64,000 bases of DNA from Terfezia claveryi (GCA_015179025.1 WHUX01000009.1:710300-774299), one strand, 5' to 3'; shown: positions 44,957 to 54,993, numbered from the stretch's first letter. A program made the numbers and translations. The notes: generated by a model not told the origin, from the sequence alone.

Positions 44957-45440
44957 TCTCCTTTGATTGTAAAGCCATCCCCTCCATCATCGTCCTCATC
45001 CTCATTCCCATCCATATCATCCTCATCGTTGTAACCTAGCTCATCCTCTTGACAAGGTGGTGAACTCCTTCCAATATTGAAAGAACTCATTAAGTTATTT
45101 TGTCATCCTCCCAAGTGATTCATATGTTTTGAACCAATTGGAGATGACCCCATACCTCCCCTCATATTGATGCCTTGCTGCATGGCCAGCATGGCTTATT
45201 GTTGTTGTGAAATTGCTGCAACTTGCTTCGTTGGACTCCTGTCCGCCACCCCCATATCCCCCCTTGACTTCTGCTTTGGTACATGAGAGTTAGACATCGC
45301 CCAAAGTTTTCCTTTGAGCAATAGTATTCCTTTCGGATTGTAGTGTTGGTTGAGGAATGCCAACAAACAGTGTTCTACTAGTGATGGATGTTTTTTGTGA
45401 TACTGGAGCAGTAGAAGTTTGTTCTTAGTAGGGGTCTTAG
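44957..45440 (-). pseudogene. Gene X, N-terminal part
   Basis: Minus strand: MSNSHVPKQKSRGDMG from ATG 45297 (frame open further upstream), RSPTKQVAAISQQQ, a stop, AMLAMQQGINMRGGMGSSP, then a strongly acidic run with NEDEDDDGGDGFTIKGE, joined by E removal to EELNYF at 38005. Low-complexity N-terminus; no domain recognised. Stops from C-to-T type changes. Confidence 0.55.
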
Positions 45441-46060
45441 GTATGACTAAACTGTCAATAATTCAAACTAGCTCTGATACCGATTTCTCAGAATCCAAGA
45501 CTACAGGTAGAACTTAGCGCTCTTTATAAAACCTTCCAGTGCCTTCTCCTTCGAACTTCAACACTACCTATCCTCAGTCCCTCGAGATTGCCATATCTTT
45601 AACACTACACACCTCAATACAATGCAATCTAAATACCATGTGGGGATACTCAGATATATGCCTCATAACTTGTATAAGTGCTTCGGGTACTGGCTTCGAA
45701 TAGACTCTCGCCAGGATACTGGCCCCTACTAATCGTCTCATTAGCATGAGCCCCTCGTACCAGATTACGCCACTTAATCAACTTATAGGCAAACACTGAT
45801 TGACATACAGGGAATCTTCATAGTGAATATGGTCTTGCCTGAGGACTAAGGCCATGCCTACTCGGCCTTCTCTAGAAATCCTCTGACATAATTTTTATAT
45901 CTCTGCAGTCTCTTTAGCCTGGTTGGCACAATCTTAACAGAACCACCTTCAGTACGTATGAAGGTCTAAGAAGCAGGAACCAAGAGGTAAGAAGAAGAAC
46001 TAAGTAAAAAGTAAGTACTGTATATTCTGGGACTCTCCAATGAAATCAGACAGACTTTAT
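45441..46060. other. No gene seen
   Basis: Noncoding; TCTTTATAAAACC at about 45510 could be a promoter element of gene X on neither certain strand. Confidence 0.3.
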
Positions 46061-46890
46061 GGATATCGTTGACTGACTTCATGACTATCATAGGTTGGCG
46101 TAACGGGATCACACACGTATGGCCCACTACGTGTGTGATCTCACTTACCCTCAACTTGACTCATGCCCGCACGAGTCTTGTGGGTTTGTTTGCACATCCC
46201 TACTCTCCAGTCCCATGACAGCTGCATGTTGACTGACTTTATGACCATCACAGGTTGGCGTAATGGGATCATACACGTACGGCCTCCTACATATATGATC
46301 TCACTTACCCTCAACTTGACTCATGCCAGCATGAGTCTCGTAGGTTTGTTTACACATCTCTACCCTCCAGTCCCATGACAGCTGCATGTTAACTGACTTT
46401 ATGACCATCACAGGTTGGCATAATGGGATCACACACATACAGCCTGCTATGTGTGTGATCTCACTTACCCTCAACTTGACTCGTGCCAGCACGAGTCTCG
46501 TGGTTTTGTTTACATATCCCTACCCTCCAGTCCTATGACAGTTGCATGTTGACTGACTTTATGACCATCACAGTTTGACGTAATAGGATCACACACGTAC
46601 GGCTCGCTATATGTGTGATCTCAATTACCCTCAACTTGACTCGTGCCCGCATGAGTTTCATGGGTTTGTTTGCACATCCCTACCCTCCAGTCCCATGACA
46701 GCTGCATGTTGACTGACTTTATGACCATCACAGGTTGGCGTAACGGGATCACACATGTACGGCCCGCTACATGTGTAATCTCACTTACCTTCAACTTGAC
46801 TCGTGCCAGCACGAGTCTCGTGGGTTTGTTTGCACATCCCTACCCTCCAGTCCTATAACAGCTGTATGTTGACTGACTTATGGCCATTAC
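46060..46890 (+). repeat. 160-bp tandem array with the ACGTAG palindrome, five units
   Basis: Palindromes lie at 46107, 46267, 46428, 46587 and 46747 (spacing 159-161 bp), reading GATCACACACGTAYGGCC...TACGTGTGTGATC. The rest of the unit holds CTTGACTCRTGCCNGCACGAG (itself an inverted repeat) and ATGACCATCACAGG. It lies at the D end upstream of gene X. Confidence 0.92.
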
Positions 46891-48015
46891 AGGCTACAGG
46901 TTTCAACAGATCCACAAGTTTATTGCTCCCCGACGGCTTTTATCTCTGAGTGAGTTAAGTACTGCTTCTTGAATCTTAACTTCCATGACATTTGTATAAC
47001 GATTCCTTCAATATAGCAAACCGAAGATTATTGGGACTTTCATCCGAAGGAGTGAGCGTTTTCTCTCATGTAAGTACTATAAGAACTAGCCCTCTGCATC
47101 TATTTTATCTTCTTTCTCTACAACTCACTCGCCTCTTACCCTTACAATTCACTCGCATTGCTCGCTACATTTTCATATCTCTCAAAATTCTATCTGGTGT
47201 TCAAGAGCAGTTCTGCCCACAATATGTTCTACCTTATGTATACCTATATATTATACGTTCTATCTCATGCAATGGCTGTGGTATCAGGTAAGATGGAATG
47301 GAGGAAAAGAAATATCTATATGTACTATTACTTCTATGAATATACCTGCATACCAAATCAGGAATTACATCCACAACACTATTCTCGCCCAATACATTAT
47401 ATCCTGTAAAGTGTACTGTATAGATTGCAGTAGTGCATGGTACCCTAGGTCCTTGAGAGTAGATTGTTGTGCTCAGTACTATCCTCCCCTGAATGCGCAT
47501 TCCACAGATGAATAAATTTGGAGATATTCAGAATAGCTGAGGTGTTCCTCAATATGCAGTTCCAAGGAAGTAAAAGAACCATCCAGGATCACTAAAATCA
47601 CCGTCCTGAATCACTATGAAAACTATGCGATACACTACATAGTATTATATTGTTTGATATACTGCTTTGATCAGGGGTACATATAGTGTATGGCTAATTG
47701 TGACATCGATTGGTAACCCTTATCGCAACGGTATTCTTGACAATATAATAGCGACTATTTTTAGTCTCCACAATACTTACTAAAGCAATGGTATTCTGGA
47801 CAATACTTACTAAGTCCACAGTAGTCTTAACAATATGGTGGCGAACATTTTAGTCTCCACAATACTTACTAAACAACAGTATTCCAGACAATACATACTA
47901 TGTGCTATGCGATGCTACTAAAATAAACTTGTCTTATGTATACAGAAATAAATAGGAGTTGCCGACTAACATTAAAGTATCCACAATAACATAGGAACGC
48001 GACAGCGCTGCTCGT
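46891..48015. other. D right subterminal region, no supported gene
   Basis: Short ORFs without family features. At 47700-47930 ACAATACTTACTAA and GCGACNATTTTTAGTCTCC repeat three times, an arrangement like subterminal transposase-binding repeats. Confidence 0.45.
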
Positions 48016-48042
48016 GCGATAACATCCCCCTTTTTGGTACAG
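48016..48042. repeat. Terminal inverted repeat of D, right
   Basis: Inverted match to 25266-25292; followed by TA 48043-48044 and the Gypsy-1 protease codons. Confidence 0.75.
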
Positions 48043-48044
48043 TA

Positions 48045-50341
48045 GGTAATTCTAACTCCTTGAAGACATCTTTACTCATCAAACACAACTCCGCTCCCAA
48101 ATCTATCAGCATCTTATACTCCATCTCTTCAACTCTACCCTTGCACTTTGGGGAAGCACACACATATAGCTTTTTGAGCACCTCTTTCCAACCAATAGTG
48201 AATGCTATGGTATCTGGTTCGTCTGCTTTTTTCTTGATCAGTGGAACTCTCTTAACGCCAAACCATTGTTGAATTAGTTCTGGCGAAATCAATAGAAGTT
48301 CTCGAACGGTTACTCCTGGTACAGGTGCATCCAGAGTTCTTTTACTAAGATCTTAAATATCCACTTCTTCTCTCAAGGTAGCCCATAGCTTATTATGAGA
48401 TTGGCTAGGTTGCTTCGAATCAACCTTGCTTTGATCCTTCTGTCCATGCTTCAGGATTCTCGGAGGTACGGAAGGGTTGAAAGGTTTTTTCGATTTTCGA
48501 TTGCTTTTGCCAACATCCTCAATATCTCTCATTCTTTTCTCCTTAATCAATGCTTCTTTTGATGCTTTGAAGACCACTGGTTCACTATTGATTCTTTCCT
48601 CAATGACATTACAATTAACACCTTCCTGATCTTCCACAAAAATACACTATGCTTTTGAAACCTCACTTTCCTTCTTTCTCAGGTAGTCTCGGACCCAATC
48701 TTTTTACCACTTCATTCTTCCCTCAACTTCATGTGAAACAGGGATAAGAACTTCATCTCCTACACTCTGCTGTCCAAGATACGTGAATCAATCTCTTTGG
48801 TAGACTTCTCCATGCTTAATGGCTTTCTTTAAGTCTTGACACTCCTCCTTCCTATATATTTGACCGTCCCAATAACATCCTCGAATTCGATTCGCTAATA
48901 ATGCAGCCTGGTTTGGAGGGTAATCCCTATTTCCATATTGTTGAGGTGGGTAATAGGGAGCTGCCTGCAGTGGAGTCTTCGTGAAGACATTTTTTAGGAA
49001 TGAAATGTCAGTTTCCAACTTCTTCTAAGCCTCTATGTTACTCAGTTGGAGATCCTTCATCAATTTCGTTACCTCATCTAACGGTTTGGCCTTCGTACGA
49101 CTCCTACTCTCCATTTTTGGTTTCAATTCCTGTCTTAGCTTTAGGAGATTCTTCACTGAAGGGTTCATCTCTATTTGCTTCTTGGCCTTCTACAGCTTGC
49201 TCATCTGTAAATCATCCTTCGTACATATGTTCAACACCTCCTTTTTTAGCTCCGGCCAGATAGTCGTAGTTGAATCAGTATCGTCAATGTCAATCTTGCA
49301 GCGTTTATAAAGCTTATCTCCTATTTTGTCAGAAAAAGCCTGCAAAAACATTAATACTCGCATATGTTTATTGATTACTAGCTTATTCACTAGAAGATTC
49401 GATCTCTCTATAAATTCAAAAATGAATGTCCTATAAGCTGACACCGAAGGTTCCTTTTCTTTTCTCATATTCTGGACAAGATTCTGCAGGAACGTTTCCG
49501 TATTCCTGATTTGCTCATTGTCATCGTCCTTAAACTCCGCTTTAAGCGCGACCACGAAATTGTCCCAACTTTCCCCAGCCATATATGAATCTAGCATCTT
49601 AATATACTTAACAATCATCTTCTTATAATAGAGAGGAACTTTTTTAATATACTGTGAGTCAGTCCAATCCATTGTTAATATCTCCCATTGTACCAAAAAA
49701 TCAATAACATCAGTGCTATCAAAATACAGAGATCCTAACTGAAATGGAAGGGGAAACAGCAAAAAAGCAGTAGCTAACGTAGATTGCTGAGGAACATTCT
49801 GAGCCTGTGACTTTGATTCCATGGCTTTCTTGATTTTGGTAGGTGAAGATATGGTATCGTACACGTAGAGCTCCCTACGTGTGTGATAAAATGGAGGGTA
49901 AAATGCTTGCTCTCGAGAATTCTGACTGTGGGAATTCAACCCATGAAAATGCATGATATGCGTACGTTCAAGCTTAGGTATATCTTCTCTTGATTCTTTT
50001 TCTCTTCTTTCTGCTCGATTTTCCCCCATTCTTATACTTTTTTGGGCAGCTATTCTGCACAAAATTTCGAGTACGAAGCCAATTATTTTGACACCTCCCT
50101 CTTTTTCCTTATTTTTGAGTTGGGTGCACCACAAACAAAGAACAAAGAATAGGGACAAATATACAGAGACAAAAGCCACAAAAGCCGCAAAAGCCAGGAA
50201 AGCCTCCAGAGGCTTTAACATAAGGGTTACACTCAAAATCATGGCTGAAAGGGGTTTTTTCGATTCCCCTCCTTCCGTACCAATTTTTGTTTTTTTGAGT
50301 GATATCGATACGTATGTTCTGACAATTCTGCAGAAGTCCAA
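48045..50341 (-). pseudogene. Gypsy-1 gag and start of protease
   Basis: Open on the minus strand from the leader side to 49190 (383 codons), then broken by stops. The likely gag start is MESKSQAQNV (about 49820); the upstream codons include a hydrophobic stretch and may be leader. Capsid-like region: STDVIDFLVQWEILTMDW, YYKKMIVKYIKMLDSY, FIEFRSNL-like helices, VLMFLQAFSDKIGDKLYK. A degenerate zinc knuckle CYWDGQIYRKEEC (48870) has Trp and Tyr where Cys and His are expected. The protease start reads MLIDLGAELCLMSKDVF (Asp-Leu-Gly at the active site) and ends at ELELP, where D enters. The remaining protease is at 25263. Confidence 0.85.
49856..49887. repeat. ACGTAG palindrome inside the gag reading frame
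   Basis: ATCGTACACGTAGAG and CTCCCTACGTGTGTGAT; the core from ACACGTAG through the GAGCTCC loop to CTACGTGTG is the same as in the E LTR at 44813. It is translated as YHTRRELYVYDTI, upstream of the likely gag start. Confidence 0.85.
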
Positions 50342-50362
50342 TTATTCTACTGCCTTAGCTCT

Positions 50363-50381
50363 CCAGTCAAAGGGACCAATA
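50363..50381 (-). promoter_or_regulatory. Candidate primer-binding site of Gypsy-1
   Basis: On the minus strand TGGTCCCTTTGACTGG lies three bases after the 5' LTR end, the usual place and start (TGG) of a tRNA 3'-end complement. The tRNA was not identified. Confidence 0.5.
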
Positions 50382-50834
50382 TGAAGAAGATCACAAATAG
50401 TCAGAGTGACTATTACTGTCTTAGATATCCGGAGAGTAGAATGAGCTGGCGGAATCTACTAGTATCTCGCAGAATCGTCGGGGAGTATTCTTACGATAAG
50501 GGAAAATCCTATAAGTGAGGATCGATCTCAACGAGAGATTAGCTATTGTTAATACTTACGTATCTTGACACATGCAAGTAATAGAGTAAAGCCTCAAAAA
50601 GTAAAAGACAATCGACAGCGGCATGCGAAGCTGGCTATCAATTGTCTTGAGGTAATAGAGAGAAGATTCTAGCATTTTCCTTGTGCACGTAAAAACGATA
50701 TGTATATTTCTTAATAAATGTGTTAAAGTACAAGAATTCCTCCGCATAATATACCCCCTTTCTAGCGAGGCTAACAAACTAAAAAAATAACTTTTGCTGT
50801 TACCCTCATCACAAATAACTTCCTAGCCACTACA
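50382..50834 (-). repeat. 5' LTR of Gypsy-1
   Basis: 453 bp, TGTAGTGGC...TTCTTCA on the minus strand; same length as 12542-12994. Palindrome at 50396-50414. Confidence 0.88.
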
Positions 50835-50879
50835 CTGCCTCCAAGACATACATATATAGAGGCAGCAAATACCACTACC

Positions 50880-51389
50880 TCAACATGGGAGGGACTGGTG
50901 GTGAAGAGCTGGCAGTGGGAGGGACTGGGGACTGGCAGCAAGAGAGGAGAGCTGGCGGTAGGAGGGCAGAGCTGGTAGGGAGAGAGCTGGCGGGGAAAGC
51001 TGGTAGTAAGGGAGGGATTGGTAGCAGGAGTGAAGGCTAGCGGGGGAGAGACTGGCGGTGGCTTACGGTGGCTGGCGGTGGTGGGAGGGGAGGGCTAGTG
51101 GGGGGCTGGAAGTGGGGGCTGGTAGTAGGGGAAGGGACTAGTGGGAGGGAAGGGCTAGCGGGGAGCTAGTAGCAGAGGCTGGCAGCAAGGGCTGGTAGTA
51201 GGGGCTGGTACTGGCAGTAGGGCTAGCAGTGGGAGGGGGAGGTAGGGGAGGAGTAGGGCAGTGGAGGAGCTGGCGGCAGCGGGGGCTGGCAGCGGGGGCT
51301 GGCAATGGTGGCCGGAGGGGTAGGGGAGGGGAGGGGGAGGGTAGGGGGGGAGAGTAGAGGAGGGTAGGGAGAGAGGGGGAGAGTGGGGG
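50880..51389. repeat. GGGAGGGACTGG / GGCTGGCAG minisatellite
   Basis: Imperfect G-rich repeats of 10-25 bp, e.g. AGCTGGCAGTGGGAGGGA, complementary to 3535-3660. G runs could form quadruplexes (inference). Confidence 0.8.
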
Positions 51390-52012
51390 TGTTATGGCTC
51401 AAGTAAGAGACCTACTCTCAACAGGGAATATCCCAATACCTAATTATAGCTGCTAACTGCTATGGCCTGATCAACCATACAGATACAGGTAATGTATCTA
51501 GAATAGATAGGTATTGGAGTAAAGAAGCGTATGACCTCTGAATGTATTCTCATACATGTACTCTCTTCTATAGATATCCATTAAGTTCTTATATTCATTA
51601 TTATCATATTATTATTCGTTGTATACAAGTTTATCTTCTGTATGACAGCCTGACTGCAATGCATTGAAGTTCAGGCTACCTAATAAATGTATGTCAGACC
51701 ACAGGGTTCCTAAATAGGAAGCATCTTCCTATTCTAGGCAACCACCTGATGTCAGTTCAACTAAGCCATTAAAGGAAGTGTCATCAGATCTGATAATAAG
51801 TTATCAAATCAACGCTCCTATATAAGCTACCACTTTTACATAGTTAATACAATAAGACCCAAGCGGTGTTCTAAGTCTCATATAGCTTTACTCTTATCGA
51901 GTCCACTTTACACCCGAGTTGCTACTACGTTTATACTTGCGATTTATTACCAATCACCCCTTATACCTCTACCGCTGACTTGTATATTCGTAGTTACAGC
52001 CCGCCTGTAACA
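51390..52012 (+). repeat. Putative 5' LTR of Gypsy-2
   Basis: TGTTATGG...CCTGTAACA (TG..CA), TATATAAGC at about 51820, directly before a gag-like frame. No partner LTR is in the window. Palindromes at 51648-51676, 51709-51738 and 51787-51810. Confidence 0.55.
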
Positions 52013-52061
52013 TTACACTACTTGTCTATAACACCGTATAGACACTACCTCTGGCACTAAT

Positions 52062-53166
52062 ATGTCTATACTTAGAGGACTACTTGGTACTGGGTCTGAC
52101 GACCACATGGCTGATGATAATAATAATAGTGTTGCTCAAGCCCAATAACTGGCTGAAGAATTTATTCAGCGAGAATACTCATCTATTCAAAGTCTATTTC
52201 AAGCATGAGATGCATGGGGACCTCGTCAGATTGAACCACCAGTATCTATGTCTACTTCGTCAGAAGAGCCCATTATTTGATCAGTTTCACCATCAGTGCC
52301 ACCACCACTATTTTCGAGTTCTATATAGCTAGGACCATCACAAAAAGGCAAGCAACCAGCGTTTCATCGCCGAATACCAGTACCAGATTCTTCTATAACT
52401 ATGAAGCTCCTCAAACAGCTAGAGGAAGAGAAAGAAGCAGACTAATGAGAAGTCTGCAAGCTTCAGGTAGTACAACAATCCAATTCCGCCTTTATTTAGG
52501 GAACAGCAGCCAACATCTAGAATACAGCCAATGCTGCTACTGCCGGACAAGCTAAGTTATCAAGTGATACTAGTGCTGCACTCACTCAAATACAGGATTT
52601 AATCCTTAAAGGACAAAATACTCAAGCTTATGAATTCAAAATTGTCTACTACAATATCGGATGGCTAAGAAATCAAGCCGAACAATACTATCTCCACTAT
52701 GATCGACGATTTGGAACTATAGAGAACCGGTTCGATGAGATGGAGAATCAGCTCACTCAGCTAGAAGGATGGGTACTAGCACCACGACCCATCCCACCAC
52801 ACAATGGCCTTACAGAACGGTTGGAACAAGCAGCAGGGAACCCCCCACCATGACCACCAAAAGTTCCACCAGTTAAACCACCATGAGATCTCACTCCACT
52901 ACAACCACCAATACCGCCAGTACAAGTTGTAGGAAAAGCACCTCCTCCTACGAAGTTTTAGAGTGAACGAGTACAGTTAGAAGGCTGGATCCTTCAGATA
53001 GATGATTACTTCCTTATTACACTTACTTGAAATGAAAGTCAGAAGCTTGCATATGTTGGTTTATGTTTGGAAAGGAAGGCATTAGATTGGTGGAAGGCTA
53101 ATAAGATAAGTTACACTATATAGGACGAGGTGAAGAAGGCTATGAAGATGTACTATGGGGATCATT
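52062..53166 (+). pseudogene. Gypsy-2 gag
   Basis: From ATG 52062 (MSILRGLLGTGSDDHMADDNN). Frame 3 reads through about ten TAG/TGA stops at places where Gln, Trp or Arg would fit. Recognisable parts: FGTIENRFDEMENQLTQLEG (coiled coil), a Pro-rich linker, then VQLEGWILQIDDYFLI, SQKLAYVGLCLE, KALDWWKANK and MKMYYGDHY, the capsid-like retrotransposon gag core. It is cut by B2 at 53169 before any zinc knuckle. Confidence 0.7.
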
Positions 53167-53168
53167 AT

Positions 53169-53787
53169 TGTCACAACCGTCCTTTCCTAGCCGGGTTTGA
53201 GAGTCAGACGGGATTCCGTCCGACTCTCATTATTGTTGATTGTAGTCTTGATTTGACACTCGAACAGGCTTGTTCGGGTGTCGTGATGTTTTGACACTCG
53301 AACAGGCTTGTTCAGGTGTCGTCGATGGGTGATTGTTATCTTAGCTTCCGAGATAGGAATCTCGGGAAGCTTATTCCTTCCACGGCCTTGGCCTGGAATC
53401 ATGTATATATATCTTCGTCCCTCCGCCCTCTCGTTGGATCCTCATCCAACGTCTTGTATACCCAATACAGAACCTTGCTTCCCCCAGCACTTGTGCACCT
53501 CCCTTGTGTACATCCTTGTCTCGAACAAACAACTCTGCAGTACAGCTGCCTCCCTTGACACACGCGGCAACTGCTTCCACGTGTCTCGTGTCCCTTGCCC
53601 TCTGCCTCTTGCTCTTGCCCTTGCCCCCGTCTCAGTCTTCCCCTGGTCACACACGTAGCGTTCCTACGTGTGTCTTACCCTAGCCTTTCCCCCGATCATA
53701 CACGTAGCACTCCTACATGTGCGATTGCCCTTTGCCACATCCCCGGCGTACCTCTTGGTCGCCTTGTCCTCCAGAGCCCTCGTTACA
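53169..53787 (+). repeat. 5' LTR of B2
   Basis: 619 bp against 509 bp in B. Extra material includes two 28-bp palindromes (53255-53282 and 53293-53320, GACACTCGAACA/TTGTTCGGGTGTC) and a second ACGTAG palindrome (53694-53725) beside the shared one (53646-53675). TATATATA at about 53402. Confidence 0.9.
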
Positions 53788-53823
53788 CTACGTTGGATCT
53801 TCTCGACCAACTGGTACACTGTC

Positions 53824-54993
53824 ATGTCCGGAACTCCTCCACCCGCTGTCAGGTTTCAAACCTGGAGAAACTCCCCTATACCCTCTGGACTGAACGAATT
53901 GAATGCCTATTGTCGAGAGATCATCGACATCTTCGAGGCCATGGATGCCATCGGGGCCGAACTTGGTAATAGCTTGGCCGTGGCTGAACGAAAACTGAGA
54001 TACGCCGATGAAGAAATCACAGTACTCCAAAACGACCTTGACAATGCCACCATCGCTCTGGCCAACGAGCGAACCACAATCCAGACCCTCAACCGCGCTA
54101 TGGCCGCTATGTCGGCAACCCCACCCTCTGTACCAACCGCCAAAATGGAAAGTATTCCAACCCCCCCCAAATTCAATGGGGATAGGGCTCGCCTCCAAGC
54201 TTGGAAGAACTCGGTAAACCTCAAACCCAATAGGGACTCAGCCAGATTCCTATCCGAGCAATACCGATTGGCTTATGTCTTTGCCCTGCTGGAGGGTAAG
54301 GCAGTAGATCAAATCCAGCCATATGTCCTCGAGACTGGGATTAAGCTGGACGGCATCCCGGCACTCTTCGCTATTCTGGACAGGGCTTTTGGGGACCCCG
54401 ATGCCGTGGGCACGGCTAGCCGAGCCCTCCGAGCCCTGAAACAACATAATTCGGATCTGTCCACATATGTGGCAGAGTTCTCCAGGCTGGCAGCAGAAGT
54501 ATTGTGGAACGACCAGTCAAAGCTCGAGCAGTTCCAGGAGGGACTGAATGACGAACTTCAACAGGCCATGGTCACCCTCCCAGAGACCAAGAGTCTCGAC
54601 GAATTAATCGACCAGGCATCCAGGGTGGAACAACGGATGGCTAGGTTGAGACACCACCTTACCTTCCGCCCTGCCACCCGCTCACCGCAGCAACCACAGC
54701 AACACCAACTACAGCAACCGACCCCCAAGCCTGCCCAAGTCCCGGCCTCGGCCAATAAACCCGCGCACCCCTCTCTTATGGCAGGTGGTGCCGCGCCTAT
54801 GGACCTATCTGCAGGTAGGCCACGGTTAACCCAGGAGGAGAGAGATCGCCGCCGGAATAATGGGCTATGCATAGCCTGTAAGAAGGCCGACCACTTCATT
54901 GCGGCTTGCCCCCTTCGAAAGAATCGCTCCCTGGCCATACATGCGGTGTCCGAGACTCCAGAGGAGTCAGGAAAAGCGGAGTCCCTTGTCTAG
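53824..54993 (+). CDS. B2 gag
   Basis: An intact 389-residue gag from ATG 53824 (MSGTPPPAVRFQTWRNS), 36 bp after the LTR; an upstream in-frame Met at 53668 lies in the LTR and is not preferred. Helical region with coiled-coil pattern at about residues 35-90, capsid-like part with TPPKFNGDRARLQAWKNSVN, LLEGKAVDQIQPYVLETG and LRALKQHNSDLSTYVAEFSR, a Gln/Pro linker, MDLSAGRPRLTQEERDRR and a zinc knuckle CIACKKADHFIAAC (about residues 349-362). It ends TAG 54993; pol is open in the -1 frame across this stop. Confidence 0.92.
   Translation: MSGTPPPAVRFQTWRNSPIPSGLNELNAYCREIIDIFEAMDAIGAELGNSLAVAERKLRYADEEITVLQNDLDNATIALANERTTIQTLNRAMAAMSATPPSVPTAKMESIPTPPKFNGDRARLQAWKNSVNLKPNRDSARFLSEQYRLAYVFALLEGKAVDQIQPYVLETGIKLDGIPALFAILDRAFGDPDAVGTASRALRALKQHNSDLSTYVAEFSRLAAEVLWNDQSKLEQFQEGLNDELQQAMVTLPETKSLDELIDQASRVEQRMARLRHHLTFRPATRSPQQPQQHQLQQPTPKPAQVPASANKPAHPSLMAGGAAPMDLSAGRPRLTQEERDRRRNNGLCIACKKADHFIAACPLRKNRSLAIHAVSETPEESGKAESLV

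Larger units (their letters stand above)
25264..48044 (-). mobile_element. D: 22.8 kb TIR element with TA duplication, inserted in the Gypsy-1 protease
   Basis: TA at 25264-25265 and 48043-48044 brackets inverted ends 25266-25292 and 48016-48042, which match at 26 of 27 positions (outer bases CTGTACCAAAAAG, then GGGATGTTATCGC). Excision joins the Gypsy-1 protease in frame, which argues for one insertion event. On the minus strand it holds an array of 160-bp repeats, gene X, a tnp2-like transposase, a 50-bp palindrome array and an accessory gene. Foldback element (26374-30996) and chromovirus E (38006-44956) are later insertions; without them D is about 11.2 kb. Whether the tnp2-like protein mobilised it is inference. 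Confidence 0.7.
12542..50834 (-). mobile_element. Gypsy-1: full-span Ty3/gypsy element split by insertions B and D
   Basis: Order on the minus strand: 5' LTR (50834-50382), gag and start of protease (50341-48045), insertion D, rest of protease, RT and RNase H (25263-22721), insertion B, integrase (16560-15410), palindrome array, accessory gene, polypurine tract, 3' LTR (12994-12542). Removing B and D leaves about 9.3 kb. The joins are in frame: the protease reads through ELELP then IDLAVDW across the duplicated TA, and RNase H linker to integrase reads through MWKGNEQKEILQELH across CTGCT. The 5-bp flanks outside the two LTRs (CGCTT and CTGCC) do not match, so either a rearrangement occurred or the halves come from two copies carrying the same insertion. 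Confidence 0.75.

Noticed and set aside
12537..50839. Target duplication around Gypsy-1
   Set aside because: CGCTT and CTGCC do not match, so none is claimed.
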